Counted from the stretch's first letter, positions 32,661 to 41,874 are shown. The stretch: DNA of 64,000 nucleotides from Lentilactobacillus parakefiri (GCF_002157585.1 NZ_BDGB01000044.1:62001-126000); one strand, 5' to 3'. Translations and numbers: made by a program. The notes: generated by a model from the sequence alone, not told the origin.

Positions 32661-34235
32661 ATGAAGGGACATTTTAAGTTAGCCCTCGCGGCTGCATTTG
32701 TATTTGCATCCGCTGGAATTTTCGGCATGGCGGCACCAACTGCCAGCGCTGACGTAATTGCCAATCCTGGTTCAGCAGGGACAATTCCGCAAGTTAATTC
32801 TGGGAATGTACTAAAAGACTACGATGAGAATTCACTCAACGTGGTTAATAACTCAACGCCACAGGGGAATGTCAGCAAAAAGTATACTAAGTATTCACTG
32901 GATCCAACTGGGTACAACTATGGTAATTCGTACAATACAATTGCTGGTAGTTCACAGACCAATACGTTTAAAACCAAGTTTTTCTTACCAGACGGTTTTA
33001 ACGTTTCCAACTTTCAACATGGTAACTTCCAAAGTGTGACCCTCGATGGTGATGGGAACATTTACTTTATTGAATCCAACGGAACCAATACGAACCAAGG
33101 GGCGATCGTTAAATTCAATATGGCCAAGCTTCAGCAGTTAGGCGTCGGCTCTGATGTCTTACTATTGTGGCGGGCATTCGATTACTTTAACCCATACACC
33201 ACTGATGGGCAGGCTCATAACGATGAGTACAACCAAGTTAATGCCCAATTGCAGGGTGCATTCGACAAGGTTCAAACATTGACGACGACGTTGAATCAGA
33301 ATAAATCCTGGCAGAACAACCAGAATAATTACATGAAGAACGCCCAAAAGTGGTACTACAGCTGGAAGAACAAGAAAGCTAAGTACCAAAAGATTGCCAA
33401 ATCTTACCGTTACTCATATAACACCCGAGCAAAGGCTAAGCAGACTGTCAAGACAGCGACTACTAAAATGGCTCGCTGGATGAAGTCTTACAAGATGCAC
33501 AAGGCTAAGATTGCCAAGTATAATACCAAGATTAGCGGCATTCAGTCACAAATTGATACTTATCAGGGTCAAATCGATGATGCCAAGGCACAAAACCCTG
33601 ACATGTTCAAATACGTCGACATTGCCCAAACAGCGCAGTTGTCACCAGAAGTTGATATTGGTCACGGACAAACTTTGTCCTACAACCCACAGAACAAGCA
33701 CATCTACTTGGCTGAAGACAATACGTTGACTGATCTTGCATCACGGGATGATAACAACACGGTTCTTGAAATGGATCCAAACACGTTGAAACCAATCCGT
33801 GAATACAACTTCAAGATGTTCCACGGCGATTCTGCCAACCTTCAGTTACACACACTGGCATTTGATAAGAACGGGAATGCTTATTGGGGCCGTAAGTTGA
33901 ACGGCGGCTATATGTTCTTCTATGGTCGGCTTGACGAAAACGGCGTCAGCTTCCAGGCTTCCTCATCAATGGTCGGCAAGCGTGGCGGAACCACCAACCA
34001 AGGTGTGGCTGTCAACCCGGCTAATAACCGCTTGTACTTTGTTTCCGATGATATTTTGACCTCTGTGCCAACATCGGGCGTTCAAAACGGCAACTTCTCG
34101 GCGGATGATATTCACTATCAAGCCTTTAATTCAGGGCGAGAATTTGAAAGCTTGGCATTTGACCAAGATGGTTACGGCTACTTATTGGCATTGTGGCCAC
34201 CTGAGTTGATGCAGTCAACTGATCCATTGAATTAA
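32661..34235 (+). CDS. Secreted beta-propeller-like protein with inserted coiled coil
   Basis: The protein has 524 residues. The ATG follows TGGGGTGAGA. The signal peptide covers residues 1-30 (ending TASADV). Residues 95-175 and 325-520 contain blade-like repeats (VTLDGDGNIYFIES, LAFDKNGNAYWG, VAVNPANNRLYFVS, LAFDQDGYGYLL), as in YncE- or Strictosidine-synthase-like propellers. Residues about 188-312 form a basic, Lys/Tyr/Trp/Gln-rich coiled-coil insert (KNAQKWYYSWKNKKAKYQKI...KAKIAKYNTKISGIQSQIDTYQ). No LPXTG or lipobox is present, so it is released or held by charge. The role is unknown; adhesion is possible. Confidence 0.7.
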   Translation: MKGHFKLALAAAFVFASAGIFGMAAPTASADVIANPGSAGTIPQVNSGNVLKDYDENSLNVVNNSTPQGNVSKKYTKYSLDPTGYNYGNSYNTIAGSSQTNTFKTKFFLPDGFNVSNFQHGNFQSVTLDGDGNIYFIESNGTNTNQGAIVKFNMAKLQQLGVGSDVLLLWRAFDYFNPYTTDGQAHNDEYNQVNAQLQGAFDKVQTLTTTLNQNKSWQNNQNNYMKNAQKWYYSWKNKKAKYQKIAKSYRYSYNTRAKAKQTVKTATTKMARWMKSYKMHKAKIAKYNTKISGIQSQIDTYQGQIDDAKAQNPDMFKYVDIAQTAQLSPEVDIGHGQTLSYNPQNKHIYLAEDNTLTDLASRDDNNTVLEMDPNTLKPIREYNFKMFHGDSANLQLHTLAFDKNGNAYWGRKLNGGYMFFYGRLDENGVSFQASSSMVGKRGGTTNQGVAVNPANNRLYFVSDDILTSVPTSGVQNGNFSADDIHYQAFNSGREFESLAFDQDGYGYLLALWPPELMQSTDPLN

Positions 34236-34252
34236 TTGAATTGAGTTTCACC

Positions 34253-34290
34253 AAATCACAGCAAATTTTTGAATTTGCTGTGATTTTTTT
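34253..34290 (+). terminator. Terminator of the propeller-protein gene
   Basis: AAATCACAGCAAATT pairs with AATTTGCTGTGATTTTTTT. It is a strong stem with a T-run. Confidence 0.9.
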
Positions 34291-34409
34291 GTGAGCTTAA
34301 ATGCTTGTGAAAGTAAGGCTTCTCTTAGTCACTTATTTTTTTGTTCGTTGACGATTCCATAACAATATAGTTAGACTGATTATGTAATTTAAATGAGGTG
34401 GGGCATGAC

Positions 34410-34490
34410 ATGAATCCAGTCATCATATTTGTGCATCCACCATTGAATTGTTGGCTGAGGGGTTATTCACCAATGCATTTATTGTTATAG
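34410..34490 (+). CDS. Predicted 26-residue peptide preceding the large surface protein
   Basis: ATG 34410 lies 6 nt after GAGGTGGGG (34395-34403). The frame is MNPVIIFVHPPLNCWLRGYS then PMHLLL, ending in TAG at 34488-34490. That stop overlaps the ribosome site (AGGAGGGGG) of the 1375-residue surface-protein gene at 34503. The arrangement looks like a leader peptide whose translation opens or blocks the next gene. It is too short for homology, so this is inference from ribosome site and spacing. Confidence 0.4.
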   Translation: MNPVIIFVHPPLNCWLRGYSPMHLLL

Positions 34491-34502
34491 GAGGGGGATT
34501 CT

Positions 34503-37500
34503 ATGAAATTAATTAGGTTTAATAAGGAGTGGCAAAAGTGGCTATTAGTCGTTGGACTGTGGCTGCTTTCTGCTCTGTTTGTAACTGGAACACCGGCTGC
34601 CGGTGCTCAAACGATTGATCGCTCGGCGACTATTCCGGCGATTCAAAATACATTATCGAAGGCGGTTAGTGATCAAAATCAAGCGGTGCCTAATCAACCA
34701 GATGCGACCGCAGATTCGGGGCAGCACTCGTCAAACGTCAACTTAACCAACAGTACAGTTGAGTTTGACCCGGCGATCATCACCGATCCAACTACCCAAA
34801 ACAATTTTTACCCAAGCCAGACCATTAATTTGATGGCGTTGATTGAAGCTCAAGGTACTGGAAAGGATTATGTTAATGGAAATGTCAAAATTTTTCTCAG
34901 TAAAGACATCTTTGAACCCATCAGTGCAAGTGACGTATCGTCCAGTGATTTTCTGAGAAGTCCGGCAACAATTTCCGAGACAGATACTGATTATGTAATT
35001 AATCTTCCGGTTGGAACCGTTCCAAGCGGGGCACACATTGGCATTCCATTTTTGGCGACGCTCAAACCTGGCAAAGTCCACGATGACAAGACTTATCAGA
35101 TTCCCAGCAAGTACTATGATTCAGATAATACACTGTTGTTCGAGACAGACAAATTTGCGGTTCATGCGCTAACTAATCCGCCGACGACATCTGGACCGGG
35201 AGTACGTACATCGCTGGATGAGTCTCACTGGGATAATGCAAACAAACTCAAGTCGGCTCAGAAAATTAGTGTTAATGGCAATGGCTATTATAATAATATC
35301 AATTCGTACACCTATAATAGCCAAACTGAGCCGGGAGACTATACCTTCACTGTTCAACTGCCAACAGGGGACACAGTTCCTGATGGTGGCAGCGGGGCCT
35401 GGACTTACCATCCTGAGACGCATCAGCTCACCCAAAATGTCACGATTGACACCAGTTCAGGGCAGTCATCCAATGCGGCTTTAGGAAGCTTTGATTTAAC
35501 GATTCCAGCAGGATATGCTGCTGGAGATGTGCTGGATCTGCCGATGACCGTAACGGGACCAAATGGCAAGGTATCAGTAACCAGTAATCAGGTTGAAGTT
35601 GACAAGTATCAGACGCCACCAACGCCAACAACTTATTTCAGCATAGATGGTTCGAAACGCATTCTGTTTGGCACTGGGACTTGGAATTCAGATGTTAATA
35701 AAATTTCAACGGATACACCCGTCATATCAACGATCGCACCATTATCATCGATGACAGTTGGTAAATATGGTGACGATAATAATGTTGATTCTGCAGCTTT
35801 AGCCAGCGTGACCGATACGCCGCAATTTGATTATCCAATCACACAAGTTGCCTTCAATGATACGACTTCGTTGAGTGCCGACATCAAGCAGAAACTTGAT
35901 CAGAATAAAGTCGAAGGGGTATACAACGACAATGGTACGGATAAGACTGTTAACCTGGGAACCGTTTCGTTTGGTAGCCCATTAAAACTTAAGCAAGCAG
36001 ACCAGCGTCAGTATTCAAGTATTAAAATAACGTTTACTTCGCCAGTTCAAATGAGCCAAGCAGACGCCGGCCGCTTTTCACTCAATATCACCGGTCACCT
36101 GACTCAAGCAACCATTGATGCATTCAAAGCCAGCCAAAGTTCTTCTCAAGATTATTATAATTATATGTCCGCAAGTTTTTTTCCAGCGGGTTCATCTGTA
36201 TACACGGGAACAACTTCAAGCAGTGATTATATTAGACTGACCAAGGACATTCCAAGTGTTGGTTTAGGTAATAGCGGATTAACACTTAGCGGTCAAAATG
36301 GGACGCAGATGCTTGGTGGAAAGCCGTTGTTGGCTAATCTGCAGGTTTCTGCTTATAATAATGGGAATGATAAGATTCTTCCTCAAAATGGGAAGCTGGT
36401 CTATTTGGTTCCAGATGGGGTTTCATTAGACTCAACCGATACTGCCGACATTAAGAATCTGAAAAACTTGACTGTCCAAGAAAACTATGCCGGTTCTGGC
36501 AAGACTGCCATCATCGGTGAGATTACTAATGCAACAGACTTTGGGACTAGTAATGGATGGATAAACTATCAAATTCCACTAACGGCAGATGCATCCGTCT
36601 ATTCTGGCTCATATAATGTCGAGTCGTTCTTTGTCTTCACCAATAATAATGGCAAAGTTGGCAATAAGACAGACCTCAGTGTTGATGGAGACGCCGCTGG
36701 GACACCTGACAAATATGGACTGTATGCTTCCACTAATAACTCAAAAGGTATTATTTCAGATAAGGCCTCATTTACCTACTTGCCAGACCGGAAGTTGGTA
36801 AATGCTAATAAGGTTAAGGTGTTGAACCCCGAAACGAATCAGTGGAGTGAACCGGTTTCGGATACGGGGAACAATGCGTTTACGAATGATAAAATTGAAT
36901 ATGTCGATTCATTGAAGAATGATGGCCTATCGCCATATCAATATCTTGATGTGATTGGTGTTTTACCGCACCCAAATGATGTCAAAATTAATGGCGGTCG
37001 TGGTTCTAACATTTCCATTCACCTCACTGGACCGATCAATCTTGATAATGATGGGTACACAGTTTCTTATTCCACGGCTACTCCAAGCACAGATTTAATT
37101 AAAAACTACGATGCAAAATTTGAAACTACCGAATCAGATTGGTCCAAGGTCACGATGATCCGGATTAAATCAAAGGCAGGCACCGTGGGAATTGGTGACT
37201 TGATCAACTTCACTTACCCAGCCCAGGTACCAAACATTAACAAAGATGATCCCGACGCCAAAAAAGCACAGGGAATCAATACCTTCATTGTGCGAACCAG
37301 CGATAATGATGTGAACTTGTTGGAGTCCACACCAGCAACGGTTCACGCCAAGCAGCCATACGTGCCGGTTACCCTTCAATTCTGGACGAAGGATCAAGAT
37401 GGGACTGAACACCAGATTGCTGACGCAAAGACCTTTGACGATCAAAAAATTGGCAGTACCTTTACCAAAAATGCCGCTGATTATCCGATTGATCATTACA

Positions 37501-38630
37501 TTCCTGTAGATAGTCAGGATCACTCTGTTAAAGTTAGCCGTGATGCCAACCAGAACGTGCTCAAGCTTTGGTACAAGGCCAAGCCGAATGACGCCACGGT
37601 CAATGGCGTGTTTAAATTCCAGGATACTTCAGGCGCCACTCTTGCTAAAGATGTTGATTTTAGTGGAACAAGTGGGTATCGATATGACGTTACAATTCTC
37701 AAAGCTGTTAAAGCTGCTCAAAAGACCATTTTAGGTCAGGGCTACCACTTATCAGCTACCGTTGGCGATCCTCAAGGCATCTTTGCATTAGGCAAGCCGG
37801 TGGCGGTTATTTATAAATACGAGAAGTCAGTGACACCGCCTAATCCCAACCCAAAGCCGGAACCTAAGCCAACGCCAACGCCGACACCCAATCCAACGCC
37901 ACAGCCTAATCCAACGCCGACGCCCAAGCCCAACGAGCCGATTGCAGCGAAGAACGAAGCCGTATACGCGCTCAAGAAGGTTTATCTCTATCAAAAGCCA
38001 ACCTTCAAGAAATCACAACGAAAAGCCGGCTACATTTCTAAGCCACGAGTTTATCGGCCGATGTTTGTCGTAACTGGTTATGCCCGCTCGACGAATGGGG
38101 TTCTGCGTTATAAGTTGAGGGATGTCAACTACCTGACTAAGAATCGTCGTAAGACCGGTTATATTACGGCAAGATGGGCATACATTCGGCCAGTGTACTA
38201 TCAAAGCAAACACAAGACACTGACAGTGATTAACCCCCGTGGGGTCAACGAATATCGCGCTGCCGACTTGTCCGGCAAAGTCCGTAACTTTAAGCAGGGG
38301 CAGGTTCTCCACGTGAAGAAATTTGTCCACCACAACTTAACCACCCGCTATGTATTGACGAATGGCCACTACATTACTGGGAACCGAAAACTGGTTCAAA
38401 TGGGCAGGAAGTCATTCCCTAAAGCCGTTAAGGCAAAGACTGCAATTAATCGTTATACAACGGTCAACTTAACCCACAAGAACAAACACTATCGGAAGGG
38501 TAAGGTCTTTAAAGTCCGCGCCATTAACTACTCGCATGCTAACAGTGTGACTCATCACGGCACCATGCGGTACAAAGTGATCGGTGACTACATTACCGCT
38601 AACCGGCACTTTGTGAAAGTCGTAAAATAG
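34503..38630 (+). CDS. Large secreted surface protein with MucBP-like and DUF5776-like domains
   Basis: The protein has 1375 residues. The ATG follows AGGAGGGGG. The signal peptide covers residues 1-35 (LLSALFVTGTPAAGAQ). A long beta-rich Ser/Thr/Asp/Asn region (residues about 60-950) probably forms Ig-like repeats. Two MucBP-like or ubiquitin-like modules lie near residues 954-1030 (VTLQFWTKDQDGTEHQIADAKTF) and 1034-1110. A Pro-rich wall-spanning linker (residues about 1112-1148, KPEPKPTPTPTPNPTPQP) follows. The last 220 residues are a very basic Tyr/Lys/Arg-rich DUF5776-type region (for example RGVNEYRAADLSGKVRNFK) thought to hold the protein to the wall by charge. There is no LPXTG. It is probably an adhesin. 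Confidence 0.85.
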   Translation: MKLIRFNKEWQKWLLVVGLWLLSALFVTGTPAAGAQTIDRSATIPAIQNTLSKAVSDQNQAVPNQPDATADSGQHSSNVNLTNSTVEFDPAIITDPTTQNNFYPSQTINLMALIEAQGTGKDYVNGNVKIFLSKDIFEPISASDVSSSDFLRSPATISETDTDYVINLPVGTVPSGAHIGIPFLATLKPGKVHDDKTYQIPSKYYDSDNTLLFETDKFAVHALTNPPTTSGPGVRTSLDESHWDNANKLKSAQKISVNGNGYYNNINSYTYNSQTEPGDYTFTVQLPTGDTVPDGGSGAWTYHPETHQLTQNVTIDTSSGQSSNAALGSFDLTIPAGYAAGDVLDLPMTVTGPNGKVSVTSNQVEVDKYQTPPTPTTYFSIDGSKRILFGTGTWNSDVNKISTDTPVISTIAPLSSMTVGKYGDDNNVDSAALASVTDTPQFDYPITQVAFNDTTSLSADIKQKLDQNKVEGVYNDNGTDKTVNLGTVSFGSPLKLKQADQRQYSSIKITFTSPVQMSQADAGRFSLNITGHLTQATIDAFKASQSSSQDYYNYMSASFFPAGSSVYTGTTSSSDYIRLTKDIPSVGLGNSGLTLSGQNGTQMLGGKPLLANLQVSAYNNGNDKILPQNGKLVYLVPDGVSLDSTDTADIKNLKNLTVQENYAGSGKTAIIGEITNATDFGTSNGWINYQIPLTADASVYSGSYNVESFFVFTNNNGKVGNKTDLSVDGDAAGTPDKYGLYASTNNSKGIISDKASFTYLPDRKLVNANKVKVLNPETNQWSEPVSDTGNNAFTNDKIEYVDSLKNDGLSPYQYLDVIGVLPHPNDVKINGGRGSNISIHLTGPINLDNDGYTVSYSTATPSTDLIKNYDAKFETTESDWSKVTMIRIKSKAGTVGIGDLINFTYPAQVPNINKDDPDAKKAQGINTFIVRTSDNDVNLLESTPATVHAKQPYVPVTLQFWTKDQDGTEHQIADAKTFDDQKIGSTFTKNAADYPIDHYIPVDSQDHSVKVSRDANQNVLKLWYKAKPNDATVNGVFKFQDTSGATLAKDVDFSGTSGYRYDVTILKAVKAAQKTILGQGYHLSATVGDPQGIFALGKPVAVIYKYEKSVTPPNPNPKPEPKPTPTPTPNPTPQPNPTPTPKPNEPIAAKNEAVYALKKVYLYQKPTFKKSQRKAGYISKPRVYRPMFVVTGYARSTNGVLRYKLRDVNYLTKNRRKTGYITARWAYIRPVYYQSKHKTLTVINPRGVNEYRAADLSGKVRNFKQGQVLHVKKFVHHNLTTRYVLTNGHYITGNRKLVQMGRKSFPKAVKAKTAINRYTTVNLTHKNKHYRKGKVFKVRAINYSHANSVTHHGTMRYKVIGDYITANRHFVKVVK

Positions 38631-38640
38631 TGTCAAATCA

Positions 38641-38676
38641 AAAAAATCCGCGAACGGAAAAGTTCGTGGATTTTTA
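38641..38676 (+). terminator. Terminator of the large surface-protein gene
   Basis: AAAAATCCGCGAAC pairs with GTTCGTGGATTTTT, one G-T wobble in the stem, followed by ATTATGG. Confidence 0.85.
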
Positions 38677-38717
38677 TTATGGCACAGATGTTTTGATGTT
38701 CAATATCAATTGATTAA

Positions 38718-39068
38718 TCAAAAGAAATACCAGTCAGCCAGGTAGAGACCCACGAGACTGGTCAACGCAAAGACAATCACCAGTGACCAAATAATATTGC
38801 TTGCCAGGTTGTGATGATTCTTACGGGCAAAGCCGATTTCTAGTAATGCAATCACGGCTAGACCAAGGATGACTTTCAAACTGCCCAGGACGGGGTCACG
38901 AGGAACCCGGTAAAGCGCCAGCATAAAGCCGGAAATCAAAATTGGAATGTACAAGACTCGCGTGATCATCATGAAAATCATTGAAAGTTTATCTTTGAAT
39001 GTAAATGCCAAAATCGTTGTAATCATGAGTCCGATCCATGAAATAAGGTGCATGTTCATATAAAGCAA
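38718..39068 (-). CDS. DUF1516 (YisL-type) membrane protein
   Basis: The protein has 116 residues. TTG 39068 follows GAGGAGG at 7 nt. Four hydrophobic helices are visible (LISWIGLMITTILAFTF, MIFMMITRVLYIPILISGFMLAL, LKVILGLAVIALLEIGFA, WSLVIVFALTSLVGLYLADW). The arrangement, with HL.SW at the start and an LLE motif in helix 3, matches the YisL/DUF1516 family found in Bacillus and lactobacilli, of unknown role. It is convergent with the surface-protein gene. Confidence 0.75.
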   Translation of the reverse strand: MLYMNMHLISWIGLMITTILAFTFKDKLSMIFMMITRVLYIPILISGFMLALYRVPRDPVLGSLKVILGLAVIALLEIGFARKNHHNLASNIIWSLVIVFALTSLVGLYLADWYFF

Positions 39069-39207
39069 CCGATTACCTCCTCAAATAGATTTCTATTTTA
39101 GTATAGTAGTTTCCAGTCAAAAAGAAAAAGTAATTTCTTGATAAGAGTATGCAAATAGGCTATTTTTTAGGTAGTTACAACAATCGAAATGAGGGGGGGC
39201 TGTCATC

Positions 39208-39846
39208 ATGGACGGGCTGAGTTATACCCAGGAATTTGTGCTATGTGTGTTGAACCAAAAGCCAAAGATTAGTGCTTTTAAAGACCGCAAAGTGGCCGCA
39301 TGTTTAATGTTATCGGAAATTGTTGAACTGTTGCGGGCGGGGGCGATGGAATTGACACCCGCCAATCGAATGGTGGTGGCTCAAGTGACCAAGGCACCGA
39401 CGAATTATTTGGTTCCGATCACCGAGGACATCAAGAAGCGCCAGCCGCAATCGGTCAATAATTATGTCCGTGATGCGGTTCTGTCGGTCCGCAAGCGTCG
39501 GGTGACTAAGATTGCTGAGGTAATGTGTGACGATTTGGTTAAAGCCGGCTATTTGGAAGTTGACGGCAAGACCTATTACGATAATCAAACCTTGACGGAT
39601 CGAATTTTGACCCAGCTGTATCAAGATGCTGTCGCCAAAAAAGAACCGTCAGAGAAAAACTCGATGTTGGCAATCCTACTGGTCAATTCAGGCTTGGTCT
39701 ACCAAATTTTTCCAAAGCAGGAAGCCGAAACAATTGAGTTGCGCCTCAAAGAAGTCATGAAGTCGGATCAGTACCATTTGATTTCGGATGTGATCAAACG
39801 GATTAATAAAGACTTAGCTAGTATTATTGATGCGGTAAGAGCGTGA
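39208..39846 (+). CDS. GPP34-like cytoplasmic protein
   Basis: The protein has 212 residues. ATG 39208 follows GAGGGGGGG. It begins MDGLSYTQEFVLCVLNQKPKISAFKDRKVAACLMLSEIVELLRAGAMEL, the helical pattern of Golgi-phosphoprotein-3-like (GPP34) proteins. Those bind phosphoinositide in eukaryotes and are of unclear role in bacteria. It is helix-rich and soluble, ending SIIDAVRA. The stop codon and last codons come from a family-1 half-element (see 39839). The family call is only moderate. Confidence 0.5.
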   Translation: MDGLSYTQEFVLCVLNQKPKISAFKDRKVAACLMLSEIVELLRAGAMELTPANRMVVAQVTKAPTNYLVPITEDIKKRQPQSVNNYVRDAVLSVRKRRVTKIAEVMCDDLVKAGYLEVDGKTYYDNQTLTDRILTQLYQDAVAKKEPSEKNSMLAILLVNSGLVYQIFPKQEAETIELRLKEVMKSDQYHLISDVIKRINKDLASIIDAVRA

Positions 39847-39869
39847 CGAGGCCGGGAGCTGCGGTTTCT
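39839..39869 (+). repeat. Half of a family-1 palindrome overlapping a gene end (copy H)
   Basis: GAGCGTGACGAGGCCGGGAG and GCGGTTTCT match the left arm of family 1 (compare copy G, where the arm GACGAGACCCGGGAG runs into CGCGGTTTCT). The right arm and inner stem are missing. The element overlaps the last codons: its GCGTGA supplies the TGA stop of the upstream gene. Confidence 0.55.
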
Positions 39870-39898
39870 CTCAAAAAGTTAATCAAACTACTCAAAAA

Positions 39899-39933
39899 GG
39901 CTGAGATAAAACTAATCAAGTTTTATCTCAGCC
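39899..39933. terminator. Convergent terminator hairpin
   Basis: GGCTGAGATAAAACT pairs with AGTTTTATCTCAGCC. It lies between the GPP34-like gene and the convergent gene at 39954 and can serve both. Confidence 0.75.
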
Positions 39934-39953
39934 ATCTTCTTGCTGTCATATCG

Positions 39954-40328
39954 TTATTTAGTTAGATACTGTGCCTGCAGTGCGTTTAAGGCCGTGACAT
40001 AAGTCATCGTCGGCAGCTTTCCAGCCTTAAAATCGGCGAGTTTGTCAGCATCAATTGCCATTGCCTTAAAAGCATCGGCTTCAGAAACGCCGGCACTGTC
40101 CCTTACACCAGCGATCCGTTTCAACAGTTCATCGGGTGAGAGACTCAGAAGGTACAGACGTTTAATCTGTGTCAACGTCTGTCGATAAGCACTTTCGGGT
40201 GCAGTCCCAGCATAGTAGGCTTTGGTTTCGTCGGGGTCAAATTCCACGATATTGAATAGGTAATCGTCCGCCAAGTGTAGTTTTTCTTGATATGACTTGA
40301 TTTCAGCCAGCATTTCGTTAATTGTCAT
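39954..40328 (-). CDS. Helical protein of unknown function
   Basis: The protein has 124 residues and starts MTINEMLAEIKSYQEKLHLADDYLFNIVEFDPDETKAYYAG. A helix-rich middle (RIAGVRDSAGVSEADAFKAMAIDADKLADFKAGKLPTMTYVTALNALQ) loosely recalls an HTH-type (Xre) fold, where AVSEADAFKAM..DADKLADFKAG could be the DNA-binding helices, but this is weak. No ribosome site stands out beyond a modest GGAG. Confidence 0.5.
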   Translation of the reverse strand: MTINEMLAEIKSYQEKLHLADDYLFNIVEFDPDETKAYYAGTAPESAYRQTLTQIKRLYLLSLSPDELLKRIAGVRDSAGVSEADAFKAMAIDADKLADFKAGKLPTMTYVTALNALQAQYLTK

Positions 40329-40402
40329 GATTCAACTCCATTGCATTTATTTCGATCTTTCTCATATATGATATGACAAATCAACGAAGAATTCTAATCG
40401 AA

Positions 40403-41244
40403 TTAGTATTTTGCGGCGAGATCAGCGTACTCCTGGGTGGTTAATGCCATGATTGAACCATGACGTTTCTTGAGCTGACCGAAGTCGTCTTCTCGGGCAA
40501 CTTCCCAATCGGCAGGATTGCGACTGGTCAAATCAGTCGTCAAAATTGGCAGGTAGCCACGGCCATTGTCAAATTGGTCGACGTAGAGGCACCATTTTTG
40601 CTGATCAGCCAGCCAAACGATTTCGGGGCCTTCCACCGTATCGCCTTTAATGCCCAGGTTCAGATCTTGAAGAGCGGCGACGTGATCCCAGTTGCCGTCA
40701 AGTGATGCTGACTTTTCGATCGGAATGGTGCCGTCAAGTGATGCGCGGATAAATTGGTCACCGGCCTTGACCATCGTCATGTCAATTAAATCCTGATTGT
40801 GGTTCTTAGCGGTGGCATAAGTGACAGTTGGGTCGAAGTGCTCAAAGTCCTTGGTGTAAGCTCGCCAGATTTCCATTTTGTGGGTTTGTGGGTTAGGGGA
40901 TGACCAGAAGACAAAGTAAGCCTTTTTGGACGGATCATAAATTGCTCCCGGTGCCCAAACACAGCCGATGTTGTCGTCGACCATCCGAATCGTACGGGGA
41001 GCGGACCAGTTAAGCAAATCAGCCGAATCCCAGAAAATTAAATCTTTAGACCCGCTGCTGGTCGCTTTCGCCTGACCCCCTGCTCACCGATTGTCGACGT
41101 TAAGACTGGTTGTTGATTGTTGAGGTCGGTCCAGTGAAGACCATCTTTACTTAACGCAAAGTAAAGTTGTTCAGCGGCTGGGCTGTCCTCGGTTCCAGTG
41201 AAAAATAGGAAGAGATAGCCGCCGTTTGTGAGTTGATTTTTCAA
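40403..41244 (-). pseudogene. Family 43-type glycosidase gene with internal deletion and frameshift
   Basis: ATG 41244 starts an N-terminal fragment (NGGYLFLFFTGTED..EQLYFALSKDGLHWTDLNNQQPVLTSTIGEQGVR) that runs into stops after RKRPAAGLKI. The remainder continues in another frame as SKDLIFWDSADLLNWSAPRTIRMVDDNIGCVWAPGAIYD...SWSSPNP and on to the stop. In intact relatives GVRDP(F/Y) is followed by about 20-30 residues with a catalytic Asp and the TDL segment; these are missing here. The lesion is therefore a deletion of tens of bases (not a multiple of three), not a simple slip. It was probably a beta-xylosidase- or arabinosidase-like five-bladed-propeller enzyme acting on plant polysaccharide. 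Confidence 0.8.
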
Positions 41245-41419
41245 TTAGAGATGCTCCTTTTTAACGTTTTTTAGTAAAACATGTCATTGTCAATAATATA
41301 GCGCTTACAGCTTGGGATGTAAATGCAAATTCATTTCGTCGTAAATTATGTAAATCCATTCCGGGGTATGATACGATAAAAGTGTCACATATTCGAATAA
41401 ATATAAGGTGGTAAATAAA

Positions 41420-41860
41420 TTGGCAGAAAATAATAGTTGGCAGTTAATGGGTGTTCGTCTTGATGGCTTAGATTTTGACCGGAGTAACTTTAATCCGCAA
41501 AAGGGTCCGCAGATCAACGCTGAAACCCGCTTGGCATTACCCAATGATCCTGCAGATAAGTCGACCATGAGTGTCGTCCAGGTTGTCTCAACCTTTAAGC
41601 TATACGATGATGAATTGGCCAAGTCCTACTTCACCGCAACCATTGCCGGTGTTTACCAAGTTCCCGGCAGCTTAACTGATAATGATGCCATTCAAAAGAC
41701 AATTGATGACGATAAGAACCTGCGCGATAGTTTTGCTCAGCCGGTAGTTGATTACTTGATTGCAACCTTAGCCGACTTAAGCTTGAAGGCCTTTGGCTCA
41801 CCAACAATTTTGAGACGTGAACAGTTGATTGATACCTTGTTTGGTCAAAAACAGGACTAA
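41420..41860 (+). CDS. DUF1149 family protein
   Basis: The protein has 146 residues. TTG 41420 has AAGGTGG 8 nt upstream; the GTG at 41408 lies in that site. It begins MAENNSWQLMGVRLDGLDFDRSNFNPQKGPQINAETRLALPNDP and ends with FGSPTILRREQLIDTLFG. This matches the SecB-like DUF1149 family of lactobacilli and streptococci, of unknown role but with a chaperone-like fold. It is a single gene with a terminator at 41875. Confidence 0.75.
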   Translation: MAENNSWQLMGVRLDGLDFDRSNFNPQKGPQINAETRLALPNDPADKSTMSVVQVVSTFKLYDDELAKSYFTATIAGVYQVPGSLTDNDAIQKTIDDDKNLRDSFAQPVVDYLIATLADLSLKAFGSPTILRREQLIDTLFGQKQD

Positions 41861-41874
41861 AATGACATTCGCTT

